Shown here piece after piece: positions 1-13,099 of a stretch of DNA of 64,000 nucleotides. Positions within the stretch are counted from its first letter, which is position 1. Every line of letters starts with the position of its first letter. Source of the DNA: Sesamum alatum (lineage: Eukaryota > Streptophyta > Magnoliopsida > Lamiales > Pedaliaceae); the NCBI GenBank assembly GCA_034509735.1, contig JACGWO010000002.1, positions 43,541,702 through 43,605,701 of the forward strand. The letters are read 5' to 3'. Below the pieces are notes generated by a model. The model had not been told where the DNA came from. It saw only the letters and a program-made list of their open reading frames with translations, and ran no database searches. A program made the position numbers and the translations under genes.

Positions 1-519
1 TGTTAAGCAACAACCAACTGTGGATGGAATTTGCAAACAAATTATTCCAATGTTGGTTCGAAAAATTTGTTGAAAATGTTGTAACGAGATACAACCAGCA
101 TCAACAGTCTGCCTCCGTTGTAACAAAGTGTCAGACTGGACATGGATTCAACACTCACGTCGTCAAAATTGCCACACGAGAATGTTCATGTAGCAAATAG
201 AGTCAATTCGGCATCCCGTGCTCCCATGCTCAAAGGTATGCAATGCATATAGAATTAGTGCCCAATCAATGGTTAAGGACTATTATGATAATGGCTTACA
301 GTTTCATCCTTCGATGTCGGAAGATTATTGGGATGTTTCACATTTGAGTTGGTTCATGACACTACTCTGCGTGGCATCATTCGTCCTGGTAGAATCCAAA
401 CATCACGTATTCATAACGAGATGGATTGGGCACAAACGCAAGATAGACAACAATATCAACAAAGGGATGGACATTCAAGACAAGCTGATGCGTCGGTGAA
501 GGGTCGTAGAAGACAATAA
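1..519 (+). pseudogene. Mutator-like (MULE) transposase C-terminal remnant
   Basis: The window opens inside a degraded transposase of the MuDR/MULE type. In the + strand frame the translation contains ATRECSCSK, a stop, then SQFGIPCSHAQRYAMH. This is a SWIM zinc finger (CxC...CxH), the usual C-terminal DNA-binding finger of MULE transposases. It is followed by a basic, glutamine-rich tail up to about 519. A TAG interrupts the finger at about 199-201 and the frame shifts near 235-330, so it is not functional. The catalytic DDE part would lie before base 1. A FAR1-type derived gene is the alternative, but the internal stop argues for a dead transposon. Confidence 0.7.
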
Positions 520-1142
520 TAATTGTAATAATTGATCGTATTTTTTTCAATAAATTAATTTTTTTTGAATAATTAAATATTATTTTGTGTAAATATAACT
601 TTTTGGGTGGGTGTAATTTTTAAATTATTTGTTAAAATTAAAATCGTTATAAATAAAATTAAAATTAAAATTAAAATTGAAAAAATAATTAAAATAAAAT
701 GGTGGTGAAGTTAATAATTAAAACGGTTAATATTAAAATTAATTAAAAGATATTTAAAAACGGTGAAATTGACTTGCACCGTTATTGTTATTTAATATAT
801 TTTAGTATTATTTTTTTAATATTAATATAATAAATAAGCCCACTTACAACATAGGTTGGTTTAATATTTCAATTGAAATCATGCACAACTTAATCAAGAA
901 TCGTGGTTTATTGAAAAAAAAAAAAAAATAGGTTGGGCTACGGGGTAATAATAAATTTGTATATTTATGTATGTATGGGAGATGAGTGTGGGAAAAGAAA
1001 AGCGTGGATACATAGTAACAACTTTATAAGGAAGAGGCCCATCTTTATAATCATCATCAATAGCAACTGCAAGTTGCGATTTGTGGGAGTTGAGAGAGAA
1101 GAAAGAGAATCAGAATCTCTTCTCATCATAAATTCAACAACA
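520..1142. other. AT-rich spacer and upstream region of the AIG2-like gene
   Basis: No coding potential is visible. The stretch is strongly AT-rich. It holds a short AAAATT-type repeat near 650-690 and an A-run near 914-929. The last ~200 bases form the probable promoter and 5' UTR of the gene starting at 1143. Confidence 0.6.
1023..1030 (+). promoter_or_regulatory. possible TATA box of the AIG2-like gene
   Basis: TTTATAAG lies about 120 bases before the ATG. A second TTTATAA occurs at 1044-1050. A GGCCCA (site II-like) motif sits between them at 1037-1042, a common arrangement in housekeeping plant promoters. No transcript start can be proven from sequence. Confidence 0.3.
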
Positions 1143-1278
1143 ATGGGGTCCGCCTCTGCTGCAAATCCCGCTGCCATTTCCAACGTTTTCGTATACGGCA
1201 GCCTCCTTGCCGACGACGTTGTTCGTGCCCTCTTGACCCGCGTACCTCCTTCTTCCCCCGCCATCCTGCATGATTAGT

Positions 1279-1332
<54 letters not shown>

Positions 1333-2680
1333 ATACATAATCAGCACGGGATGTATTAATATATATGTGTGTGTGTGTGTGTGTGTTTGATGCTTTTGTC
1401 GGAATTCTCTACCTTTTTTGTTTTTTTCATTTGGGTTATTTGAATTTTCTGGAGCTGAAATCGGAGTTGAAATTTGGGATGGAACAGCTTCTGATGCCTC
1501 AGTGTAACCTTTCCCGGTTTAAATTAAGCATTTTGAATTGTGATGATCAGCTGATAATATTAATAACGAGGACAAGAGTTCAGAAATGTCAACGTCGGAT
1601 TTTTTTAGCGTTGATTGATGGAGTTATTTATGCCATCAAAGATGTGATTTTTCTTTAGTGATAAGCGAATCTATTCTGTATTTGAGAGTTTATCAATGAA
1701 AAAGTTATGTGTTTGTTGCTTTATTCTTCAAGAGAAACTCAAAACCAGAGCCCACTTCTTCTTTACTTTGCCTTTATGATTATGTATTAATCAACATTGC
1801 TTTGGGTTGAATGCGTAGCTGTGTTACCATGGATGATTGTACAGTTCTTACTTTTCAGCTTATCATGTTCTTTGGCCAACCCTGATAGTTAGTTCTCCTT
1901 TATTTGTTTCTTGTTTTGTAGCCATAGGTTTAGCATCAAAGGACGCGTTTATCCGGCAATATTGCCTGCTGAAAACAAGAAAGTTATTGGGAAGGTTTGT
2001 TCAGCTCTGTAGCATTTTATGCATTCGATTGATTCTAGTCACAAAGACTCCTTACTGGATTGAGATCATCAGCTAGTATCTTTGATCATCATGCAATTCT
2101 TGCCGACCATTTTATTACAGGTACTCATCGGCATCACTCCTCCCGAACTTCATATTCTGGATGAGTTTGAGGACAATGAGTATGAAAGGAAGACAATCGA
2201 TGTCTTTTTACAGGCATGTCATCAATTTGGTTTGCATCTCTCTTGTTATCTCAGGTTTATCAGTTGGGATGAGAACATATATGATCCTATGGTGGAAATC
2301 ATGCTTGAAAGAAATTTTAACTTAATGCTAAAATATTGATCTCTTGAATTCTGACAGGATACTGCTGAGAAGTTACAAGCCTACACATATGTATGGGAAA
2401 ACAAGACTGATCCAAAATTACACGGGGAATGGGATTTTGAGGTGAGTGTTACGTAAAAGCTTTATTCTAATGATGCAGCACTAGTACTTCAAGTTTCTCA
2501 ATTACCTTCAATTCATGGTCCTTTTGTCATTTGATGTGATCATGGTAGGAATGGAAAGTACTGCACATGGATTATTTTCTGAAAATGACAAAGGGTTTTA
2601 AGGAAGAGATGAATCTACCTGATTCAAACACAAGAGTTGCAACGTACGAAACCTTTTATGAAGCGAAAGATAGAGAATGA
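1143..2680 (+). CDS. AIG2-like protein, gamma-glutamylcyclotransferase fold (5 exons)
   Basis: Exons 1143-1276, 1922-1994, 2121-2213, 2358-2441 and 2549-2680 give a 171-aa protein with closed phases. The start is the first ATG after the A-rich leader and gives a normal family N-terminus. VFVYGSL at residues 15-21 is the family's glycine-rich substrate-binding loop. LDEFEDNEYER at about 82-92 holds the conserved acidic and YxR positions; Glu86 is the likely catalytic residue. The C-terminal GEWDFEEWK and DYFLKM stretches are typical of plant AIG2 proteins. Known relatives fold like gamma-glutamylcyclotransferases and are linked to avirulence-induced responses; the true substrate is unknown. 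Intron 3 (2214-2357) uses a GC donor (CAG/GCATGT). Intron 1 carries CT and TG microsatellites just after its donor. No signal peptide, so cytosolic. The gene converges with the arabinokinase. Confidence 0.9.
1281..1387. repeat. (CT)n and (TG)n microsatellites in intron 1
   Basis: About 48 bases of CT dinucleotide run to 1329, starting five bases after the exon 1 donor. About 22 bases of TG follow at 1365-1386. The pyrimidine run is immediately intronic and likely length-variable. Confidence 0.9.
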
Positions 2681-3460
2681 ATCTTCATAGGAGCTAGCAA
2701 TAGTATGCTTTCTGTAATAAGTTTATGATGATCTCCACGATCCCCTGATTCTTCACTCCAAATGTCGGGGTTCTGTATGTTATTGACTTCGGACAGGATT
2801 GATCAAGAACAGAATTGTACTTCCCATTCATCAAAATATATAATCATTTTGTTTTATTACAGTATAGTTTGTTTGCTAGGGATATTGATGAAAATCAAGA
2901 TAGTATGTTTGTTGCATTTTCTCATACACTGGTGTGGCCACCAGAAATTTCCAAGTTCCAACTACTATTACAATATCACGATTTTATGAGATGTAAACTG
3001 GAAAATGTTCCAACTACTATGGAGCATAATATTACAATTTTGTTCTGAACTCATCGGAGATGGGATGTAATTAGCATTGAAAAATAAATTAAATTGTTCG
3101 AGGATCGATGAACTTAATTCGTTTAACCTAACTAATCTTGCAATATCTGATTCGAGGTCAACTCAATTAGTGAAAAGGACAGAAAATAAAATATAAAGTA
3201 TCAAATTACTTGTATTCAGCCCTTATTATTAAATTAAGAATTAACAATCACAAATTCTCAAGCTCGATATTAATTCAGATAAGCTTGAACAATCAACCGG
3301 TCAGGCACTACTCCGTTTATTTACATCCATCCCTAGATGTAGTCTCAAATTGGCACAGGTGCTGCTAATATTAATAGCCTTCATTAATGTCTTGTGATCT
3401 AGCACATCAAGTTTGCTCCTGCTAATAAATATCATCCATTATTCTTTGCTACCTAACACA
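2681..3460. other. intergenic region between two convergent genes
   Basis: This holds the 3' UTRs of the AIG2-like gene (ending 2680) and the arabinokinase (ending 3461 on the - strand). AATAAA-like signals occur near 3080-3090 and 3187. Short ORFs here are not conserved-looking and were not called. Confidence 0.6.
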
Positions 3461-4824
3461 TCAATTTTGCTCCGGTTGCAGCTGGCGACGAATTCTGAGA
3501 TGGCCGAATTTGCCGGCCCCCGGCGATGACCCCTCAAAAATAATTGGTAGATGACCTGTTGCATTTTTGTATCTCTGCTGAATCTGCGCATTCAAATTGA
3601 GAACATTAGGTTCAAAAAGGCCCTGTTTCTGTTCCCATAGCTTCTTGGAGCTCTTTCTTTTGAAAATTCAGCGACAAAATCTACCGATGGAGGGGTAATC
3701 TGTCACTAAAATGTTAATATCTGTACCTGAAGAATTTGCTCACTGCTCCGCAAACAATTTCTGCCAACAACACAAACCGTCCCACCTGATCCTCCACCGG
3801 TAATCTTTGCACCATACAGAGTCCCTTCAGCTGATCTATGACTCTTACCGTGCTGCATTTCTTGCACCAGCTGGATCAGCCGGTCCGTCCCATCAGAGCC
3901 GAGCCCACAAGCACTGTAACTGTAGTGGCACTGTGGAGCAAATCAGAACGTTAGAGAAAATGTACGCACTTTAGTAGTTGAGAAAATACACGCATTTTCA
4001 GTCACAAGAACAAACCTGATACATCAATTCTCCTAGAGCAGTGAGTTGATCGTCTGAAGTTGCAGACGTTAGAAGCGCCTTGAAGGCCTGTGGTCATATA
4101 AATCCATAAGACAAATACAAGCATCATTTTCCAATATGTTTCTTGGCATGTTATTATCTGGTTTCTCTTTTAACAACAGCCGGTGATCATTGAAAGTCTA
4201 ATTCTTTCGGAATTTTTTGTGTTACCTTGACTCGGAAATTTTCATATATAGGATGTCTGGTTGCTGCCCTGAGTCCATAATTCCTCTTCTTGTCTATTAC
4301 AGTGACTGGATCATTATGGTCGTCATATTTCTCCAAGAATGTCTCGCCAAGCAACGTTTCAGGAAGCCGCTTAACATAAAGAGCTTCGTATCTGATATCA
4401 GAAACATCAGAAAGATGCCGAATTGGTATAGAAGTTGAAGAAAATGACCACATCATCAGAAATAGAGAAGCAAAAACGAAAGAGTGCGCAAGAACGCATC
4501 AGAAAGATGCCGAATTGGTATAGAAGTTGAAGAAAATGACCACATCATCAGAAATAGAGAAGCAATAACGAAAGAGTGCGCAAGAACGCAAAAGACGTAC
4601 GCCAAATTACCTGTGTGGCGACAAGTTGCACAAGTAATCCAAGGAAGCCTCCTTTTCAAGTAGTTCAACTCCATCCTCTTCTAGATCATCGGAAGTCACT
4701 CCATTAGCGCAAGACTCCGATAACAAGTCCGATGCAACGGACTTTATGATTTTCCGACCCATGAAGGCTCCTATCCTCACAGATCCATAATCAGCTCCGC
4801 CAACACTGCAAAATGATTCATTGT

Positions 4825-4860
<36 letters not shown>

Positions 4861-7800
4861 AGGAGGAGGAGGAGAAGAGAGATGTGAACCTATGTCGAAT
4901 CCCTGAATCAATTCCCCAAAATCTTACATGACTTGGAATGTCAACCAGACCCAATACCTCGGCAGGCTGCACAGAACAAAAGAATATTAAAATGATTTTC
5001 TCCCTAAATTTTTCGAGAAGAAAATCCGTTCTTCCCAATGAATTGTGTCAAGCACCTGGCAAACCATCGCAAGCAGTTTGTTAGCTTCGCCGCATGCGGA
5101 AGTCATCTGATCCATGACACCACACGGTGCTCCAACTACATGATTCTCCACCTTCCTCAATGCAAATATTGTCAGTGGTCAGGCATCACTAAAAGTATCA
5201 AAATTACGAGAAAAACAACAATCTAACCTTTTGGCAGAGCAAGGCAAGATCCCGGGGGTTGATGTTTAATCCTGAAACAACAGATGGCAGCACAATTATC
5301 ACATACATGCGTAAGTAAATCTGTATGAGGAAGTAGGTAACGAGTAATGACCCTATCTATCAAGTAGAACAAGCTAAGCTAAGGAAAAGAAAGTAAAAGG
5401 AGAACTATCCGCACCATGAGCAGCAGCAATTGCAGACATGGTAGCAACCTCCACAGCTGCAGAAGAAGAGACCCCTTTGCCTTCAGGCACGGCAGAAGAA
5501 ACCTACAGGTTTGCGAGCATTATAATTGAAGTATAGTCATTTGGAAGGACTACCACCAAAATAAAGCAAAAAAGGTTGTAAGAAGAACGGTACTCTTGAG
5601 TAATACAGGAAATCGTACCAGCAAACTAATACTATCCTCAAAGCATATGCCGAGTTCTTTCATCAGGACAAGAATCGTCCCCGCGATATATGCAGCCCAT
5701 CTAGGATCAGAATCTAGTTAGAGTACAATACTGGAGACCGTTTAAAAGCAGACAACAGGACAGAATAAACATAGACCTTTGCGATGGATCCCGAGCAAAG
5801 TAACTTCTTGCCTTTTCATATGACATTGATTTCTCTCCGTCCATGAAATCTGACAGATCCATGTCAAAGGTTGGACCACGATTGCTCAATTCAGATCCAT
5901 ATGATACCTGAAACAACAGGAACAAAAATAAACAGGTACTGATATTTATATTAAAAAAAAGGGTACAGCAAACTGTCGGGCTTTCTTCCACGAATTATTA
6001 ACTATTCAAGTTGTGGAACTTCTGCCATACAAAAGTCCAGTCTAAAGGAAATCACATACAATTTGCAGAACCGGAGTTGGTCCCTGCCCTTTAGCATTCT
6101 GTCGAGCCAGGGCATGCTTCCACAGTCTCTGTTTAGTTGGATGGATCTTTTGCACAGCAACATGGCAAGCTTCTCTGGTTGGCATCTGTAGATATTTTAT
6201 AGCAACACAATGATAATGCTATAATGCTTCTGATTAATCATTCTCGCAACGCTATAATGAAAAATGCGTGTGATTTTAGTACAAAAGAATAAGACAGATC
6301 ATTTCAGCAGATGTGCCTTACGCCTATCTCATCCAGAACACGTAGAGATTGAAGGATATTTACATTTCCCCTTCTGTTGCATCTTTTCTATTTTCCCTTG
6401 GCGGGGGGACAGAGTTGAAGTGGGGTATCGTACCTGGAGTACAAGACTTCCAGAGTAGTCAGCAATTCCACCCATGACATCCAACCTTCCAGGTGCTCTT
6501 GCCACAAAAATGTCTTCCTACAATCAAATTTTTTACCACCACAAATGTCAACTCAGATACAAGTACCCACAAAGAAGGGAAACTATTGTTCTTGAACATC
6601 AACCAATTTGGTTTTATTTAACAGGAAAACAAACAACATGGTCACGAATAAATGGATGCTATTCGAAATATCGAATATTAATAAAACGTTACCATCCTAG
6701 AGGACGCAGATATCCTGCAACTGAGAGATCTTAGCTGTATATCATATTCAGAACTATATTTGCAAATTGCAGAATCTTACACTTCAATTAAGGAGCAATC
6801 ATTCTGATCGTCATTAGTAGGGGATATAACTGGAATGTCATATTATGATAGTAACTTAGTACATGAATGAAAAATAATAAAGCTTGAGTTACATATTAAA
6901 ACCATCAAATAATTTCACATTCATGATATGTGCTATATCAAGCATCAATGCAAACATATTAACTAAATCAGAACTAAAAAGCAACACGGTATATGACATC
7001 TTAAACTGTAAAGAACAATACCTCCCAGTTAAAGAGGTTAGCAGCAGCTTTTCGCTCCCTTATCTGGCGCTTCTCAGTACTTTTTCCAGCATCAAGAAGA
7101 GCGTCAAGTTCTGTAAGGCTCTTCAAGAAATTCATGGTATCAGAAAGACCCATTACATCTCCATGAAGAATCTCGAAGTCCTCAGGGTACCTAGTGAAAA
7201 TGGTGATTTGAGATGCCATCAGCAGTTAATTGGCAAAGACTAGTAAGGAGCATGAGAGAAAGAATTCACTCACGAAGTCATGGCAAAACTATCTTCATTC
7301 ATTTCAGCAGTACCAGATCCTGTACGGAGACCAAGTTCGTTTTCAGCATTTGCATACCATTCTGGGATGCTGAGATCTCTTCCTGGAATCCTTTGCAATT
7401 GATATCCAAGAACAATAGCGTCACGCAATCTCCTAGCCCCACTATGCTAGAACTCAAAAACAAATGAGATATAATCCACTTAGTAGGACAATCACATCAA
7501 ATCAATCAATGTCCATGCAAAAAAGCGTGTAAGAATTTGCACTTGGTGGAGCTGATAAAGTGGCTCAAGAGATATTGCAAATTTCTTATGCATTGTCGAC
7601 AATATGACCTTTGTCTCACCTTATCGGATGTATAATTCTTTCCAGTGGCTGTATCCTGCAAAATACGAGCTGCAACCTGGAATTTTACAATGAACCAAAC
7701 ATTAAATCGCCTATTTTATCATCGAAAAAGAGTGATACAGCAGCAAGACCACACCTTGCTTTCCACAAAGAGAAATACACGCTGATCCACGTACAAGAAT

Positions 7801-10800
7801 ATGAAGTACAATAGATAAATTTGACTTCTTATTAGGGGACTGTCAAGCATGCTACTATCAGGCATTTTTCACTTAAAGTGAGCATATGATTTGACCTCTG
7901 AATACATGTAACTCTGCATTGATTATGTTGCTTCGTTTTTAGAAATCAACTTCACAAAGAGAAACACGACAACAGTCTCCAGCAAAGAGAGCTATATAAG
8001 TCGTTACGATATAGGAGAAAATCCTATGTATTTCTGGTATACTGAGTAACTTAAAGATATAGTACAAGAGAAAGTAACATAAACAAGCAACATGACAAAA
8101 ACAGTGCAAATTATTAGAATTTAGAACCATTATAGTCTCATTCACATGGTATAATTTTTTTATCTTGGTGGAGACGAGAAAATCCACCATATCTTGAAAT
8201 ACGCACTGCTATGATATTATGTCCAAGACCATTCTTTATAAATGATATTTATCTCGAATTAAAGCTCGAATATGTTAATGGATGAACTTTGCAGAAACAA
8301 GATTTCCAAGAATAGAAAGACCATGCAGATACCTCACCACCGTTTATGCCCCCCTCATAGCACGGTTTTAAGCTAATTGCACGTTCCAGGTAAGGCCTCC
8401 AGTGTCCAGTTAGTAAATCTCTTCGTATCATCTCAACACCACCTTGATAAAACTGATAAAACAGGATTATGTTTTCATCAAACTCTGTGAAGCAATAAAA
8501 TTTTCAGAATAGGGAGAGGACCAGATTATTTCATTAAACTTTGTTCATACAACATAAGACATCTACAAACTACGCAAGATTACCTCAAGCATATTTCTTA
8601 AAAAAGGTTCCTCATTAAAGTAGTCCCTACGCACAAACACGAACGGTATCTTGTACGCCAGGGCCTCACTGACCGTCCCATATCCAATTTTCCCTGAAAT
8701 TTTAGAAGAATTACAGACTCCCATACTGCTTCACTTGAAAAAAACACATCAGCTTTGCACACAAGTGATATGACAGACCAAGCATGCAATCAGACGCAGC
8801 TATCATATCGGGAGTGTAAGCATCTTTTGCCAACTTCCTGAAATTTGCAGGAAGCTCCAAACTTTCAGAAGCACCACAGACCTGAACCAAGAATTAAAGC
8901 AGCATTTTAACGCTCCTCACCGGATCCTGTCTACATTAAACAAGCCCGTAAAATGCACAACGACAGCCTGAACAGCATACCAGACAAAGCCAACCATGAG
9001 GCAGGTAATCCTCCTTTAAAGTCCAACCTGATGGCTGCAAATTAGACCATGTTATATTGTTGGGGGAAATGCAACCCAATATCACAGAAATAAGACCACC
9101 TAACAAAATCTTCACAAAATCCCTTATTTACCTGTCCGCCAAAGTTGAGAATAACAATCTTCACATCATCCGGAATTCCAAGTTCTCGCCTCACCTGGAA
9201 TTATAATTAACATGAATGATATATGTGAAAGTGGTCTATCTACCAATAGTTATACCACTAACAAGTTTAAAGTAAATATCTTTCACATGCCTCCTCAGGT
9301 GACTTGTGCAGCCTCCTTACTACCAAGGGCACATCAATTGCATCACGGAATGCGGGCACTGCAGTAACACAAATAGTCAGCACTTAATATATAGTAAAGT
9401 GAAAAACATAAAAGAAGATCTCCAATTAAAATTTCTTGTTGGTGTACTTGGACAGTATCCTGGCAGGCGGATAAGAAATTCACAATGCGAATAATCCTCA
9501 GCGATCTGCATCATCAGACACCACTTTAAAGTGAAATAAAATAGAATACCAGGAAGCATAATGAAACTCAAGGTCAACCACCAATTCTTAGAGAAAATAT
9601 TAAGATAACTTAAAAAAAAAGAAATGTATTCACATGCCCTAACAGTTTCCTACTTTGTGTTGACAGATTGAGGACAAAAACCAAAAACAATAAAGTGAAA
9701 CCAAAAGGCAAAAATCCCAGTAACATTCAGTATTATTCTATATCCGTGGGGCTAAAAAATCTATATATGTAGGATAGCTTTGAGAAAAAATGGAGCAGGT
9801 GCAATCCCAGACGGTAAATTATAAACAAGCTAGAGATATATCCAACAAAAAGTATCTTTGCTCCAAAAGAGTTACATCTATAACCCACATAAGAATTTTA
9901 AATATCGGTGAACAAGTGGCAGCTTGCTGCTTCAGTCTATTCAGTCTAATGTATCTTATTTGAAGAAAGAACGGGAGGTACCTAGAAGAATATAGAAAGG
10001 ATCAGAATAGTCAAGCGAAGCATGTATAAAAACAATCATAAACAGCTTTACTGCAGTAACCTGCCAAACTATAGACCGGTGATGATGACCAGCAGCCATT
10101 ACATATTCAGCATAGATGAAGTCCCAACTGCCAATCAAATTTAAATGATCATAACTTATCTGAAGACCAAGAAATGAACATGACACAGAGAAAAATCTAG
10201 CTGAAAATGTGGTTCACTAAAAAAGACATTTGTGAAGATAGAAATTCCTAAGTCATAACAGACAATTCACCGAGGTCCTTGTTCTGTTTTTTACAAGGCA
10301 ATCGCTCCAAGTTCAGGAGAAGAGTATTCCCTAGGAACTTTATGCATTGGAAAGGGTCAATAGCTCTTCATAATATGTCAAATCACATCCAAGATAGGCC
10401 TTTTATGCATTAACACGTGCAATTCGTAGAAATTTATAAGTCAAAGATCAATCATCTTTCACTTTAGTATTTTCTGCTTCCCATCACATTTTTGTGGTAT
10501 TTGAGGGTAGAGCTAGAATGAAGCAACACACAAGCACTAGAGAGATGGACAGAGAAATTACCTGAAATTGGTAACACAAACAGAGCGAATCCCAGCATCA
10601 GCTGCAGCTCTACAAGCAACTGGAACAACATCTGACACCTATACTTAGGCAGATTTTACAGAAAAACAGTTAAATAAAGCTAATAGCCAAATCATTATAG
10701 AGAAAGATAAAAACAGGGAAACAGAGGATAATTTAAATTTGTTATAATTGCATTTTCCGTGACTCACTCCGTTGCAATCCAAGAAAAAGTACAGAAATTT

Positions 10801-11558
10801 AATGTCTAAAATCAAAAAGAAGTATCAAACAAGTACTGAATTTTAATTGAAACGGCACTTAAAGGGTAAATTTTTACCACTAAATCTGCCTTGATGGATT
10901 TCAGCCACTCCACTTCCGTCGCCAAAATAGTTTCACGAGGCACAACAGCCGTCTCTGAATACTAAAACAAATTGGCATAACATAAACCTTCAATGAAAAG
11001 CAAAACACTAATGACATGTCATCCATATACGCAACGTAAATTGGTGATCATGTCACCTTCTCCAATGATGCAAGACGATCAACTGTCAAGGCGTCTGCTT
11101 GAACTGCTCCACAATCTAAGAGCACCTATAATTGCAGCCAGAAAATCAAACTGTTACATTAGAATTATACACTCCTCGAGAATTTCTCAACTAGAATTTT
11201 TTAAAAAATGGCCCAAAGCGAGAGCAAACAGACTTTGCGAAGGAAAAGGCGCGGAGATTCTATCTCTGTTGTGAAAACATAATCCGGCGCACCAGTGACC
11301 ACATGAACATCATGCCCGGCAAGAATCAGGTGCCGAGCAACCTAAGCAACATCAAAAGCAACTGCAATCGATCACAACACGGAACAGACAGAATTGGGAC
11401 ATCAACTCCCAAAATCTTGGGAGTTTTTTACACAAGAATCAAACAAGCAGATGGAGACAGAGATGGACCTCGACAACCCGGGTGGCGTGACCGAAACCAT
11501 GGCCGGTGACATAGTAGGCGAAGATCAACGGCCGCTTTGTCGGGCCTTCTTCCCCCAT
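3461..11558 (-). CDS. ARA1: L-arabinokinase, glycosyltransferase-like/GHMP kinase fusion (29 exons)
   Basis: It phosphorylates L-arabinose to L-arabinose 1-phosphate in cytosolic cell-wall sugar salvage. Coding exons in transcript order: 11558-11469, 11341-11234, 11125-11057, 10961-10878, 10638-10562, 10127-10061, 9505-9448, 9358-9291, 9194-9132, 9034-8981, 8881-8779, 8693-8584, 8452-8333, 7676-7620, 7446-7274, 7190-7022, 6517-6434, 6185-6060, 5907-5777, 5700-5619, 5502-5415, 5271-5228, 5151-5056, 4966-4890, 4805-4611, 4391-4226, 4087-4016, 3930-3727, 3583-3461. These sum to 2958 nt, 985 aa plus stop, with every phase closing. The N-terminal ~400 residues are glycosyltransferase-like ([13 protein letters not shown]). 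Then come the galactokinase-type motif [16 protein letters not shown] (about 497-512), ATP-binding [13 protein letters not shown] (about 638-650) and C-terminal [11 protein letters not shown] (about 920). The 9290-9289 donor is GC. The intron before exon 4391-4226 holds a 92-bp tandem duplication. No disabling lesion seen. Confidence 0.95.
4406..4589. repeat. ARA1: 92-bp perfect-to-near-perfect tandem duplication in an ARA1 intron
   Basis: The block starting ATCAGAAAGATGCCGAATTG at 4406 recurs at 4498 with at most one or two differences (AAAAACG against AATAACG). It fills most of the 219-nt intron (4610-4392), so the ancestral intron was about 127 nt. Confidence 0.9.
4828..4877. repeat. (GA)n/(GGA)n microsatellite in an ARA1 intron
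   Basis: About 28 bases of GA are followed by GGAGGA repeats. On the coding (-) strand this is a polypyrimidine run within the short intron between exons 4966-4890 and 4805-4611. Confidence 0.9.
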
Positions 11559-13099
11559 CTCCGCTTACAAGAAAACAAAGAGAAAAGAACAAGATTCTCC
11601 GCTACTGGGGTGTGATAAAGATTCAAGAAACGGGGAATGGGGGGACTTGAGAGTGATGGGCTCGATGAAAATTGGGTAATTTGTTGAGATTAAGTTGAAC
11701 TAATACTAGTTTGAAGGCGTGCTGGTTCTGACGTCAGATGAAGGTGTCACTCCTTATCTTTGCCTTGTTTGTCTCGAGGAATTTGATGTTTCGAGGGAGT
11801 TGATGATGATGGTCGAGTGATTAATTCCGTATCACACCAGGATTCTGACATTTTCCTCTTTCCATCTTTCTCAACTTTCTTGCTGAATTATGTATATGAT
11901 GATATTGATGACTCGCTCTTTATCTTAAGGGTGGCAGCATTACTTGTAAGCTCGATGATCACATGCTCTTGCTCATTATGGACTGAATTCTTGATGGGGT
12001 TTTTCCCCATAGGTTTGGATAAACATCCTTCACTAAATTTATTTTTCAATATTCTTTATATATGTAATTATCTCTAATTACTTAATACTATGGATCAGTT
12101 GATTTTGATTTATGGATATGATATAAGGTTTTAAACACAATAAAGAGTGTACACTTATTCTAATTTACATGAATACCCTTATGCATGTACCTCCTACCAG
12201 ATGTTTTTGCCTTTTTGGGTCCCTCAATTTCATAACACGCCTTTGTATTAATTTTGAAGTTTTAGAACTTTTTAAGGTTATATATATGTTTCATTTTTCA
12301 AGTAGCATTTACAGTCGCATTCATTTCATTAAAGTATAAAAGGTAATAAAATAAAGTATAAAAGGTAATAAAACAGCGTAACAAATTAATTTGTGATTGA
12401 CACGGTAAAATTATACTTTTCACTTATCTCTATACTTTTCATTTCACTGTCTAAAATATGTTGTATCACAAGATTTCCCACAACTACTTTGAGTGATAAG
12501 GTGAGCGATAGAGAAAATACAAACAAGCCACCAAAAATTATTTAATCGGTCTAAGTAATGTCAGATGTGTCTGATCTGTATGGTGACTGTTTTGTTAATT
12601 TAGCTAACATTAGGGACAACTAGGTAAATCTTTCGAGCTTTGTCATTTTGTTCGAGACTCACATAAATGAGAATAAAACTGCTGCTAATTCGAATTGGGT
12701 TGGATATTCGGCTCGATCCTCTCAACAAAATGGCGCCTTAGGCCTCCTTTTATTGAGATGTGATTAACTAGTACAAACATTATTGTCAGGTCATACATGT
12801 ACAAATGAAAATACATATTTTTCACTAAAAACAAAAAATTGAAAATGAAAACACAAACAAACAGGTCCCTAGTGAACATTATTCGTATAATCAGTTGTGA
12901 TATTGGGCCTGACTAGTTGTGATATCAGGCCCAATAACAAGAAGTAGATGAGGCCTTATATATATAGTCAGTTACGGAGGTCAATTATTTCAGGGCTAGA
13001 AGACTGGGCCCTATTTAAGAATTCTCTATCGGCGGCTTATGAACTTGACCTTTGAATTGGGCCAAAAGGACATCTACATTTGGGCCAAAAGGACATCTA
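11559..13099. other. intergenic region upstream of ARA1, site II cluster
   Basis: No gene is supported. The proximal ~250 bases are the ARA1 5' UTR and promoter. A 22-bp direct repeat (AAAGTATAAAAGGTAATAAA) lies at about 12333-12375, and a 21-bp direct repeat (GGGCCAAAAGGACATCTACA) at about 13060-13103. Between 12900 and 13090 the motif TGGGCC/GGCCCA recurs at least six times. Two copies form a 12-bp perfect hairpin (TATTGGGCCTGA ... TCAGGCCCAATA) near 12900-12938. Confidence 0.5.

Noticed and set aside
965..1347. Long - strand ORFs over AIG2-like exon 1
   Set aside because: They mirror the real + strand exon and the CT microsatellite (RERERE repeats); no domain.
5707..5991. 94-aa - strand ORF as a separate gene
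   Set aside because: It is one exon of arabinokinase plus flanking intron translation; the splice sites place it inside the 29-exon gene.
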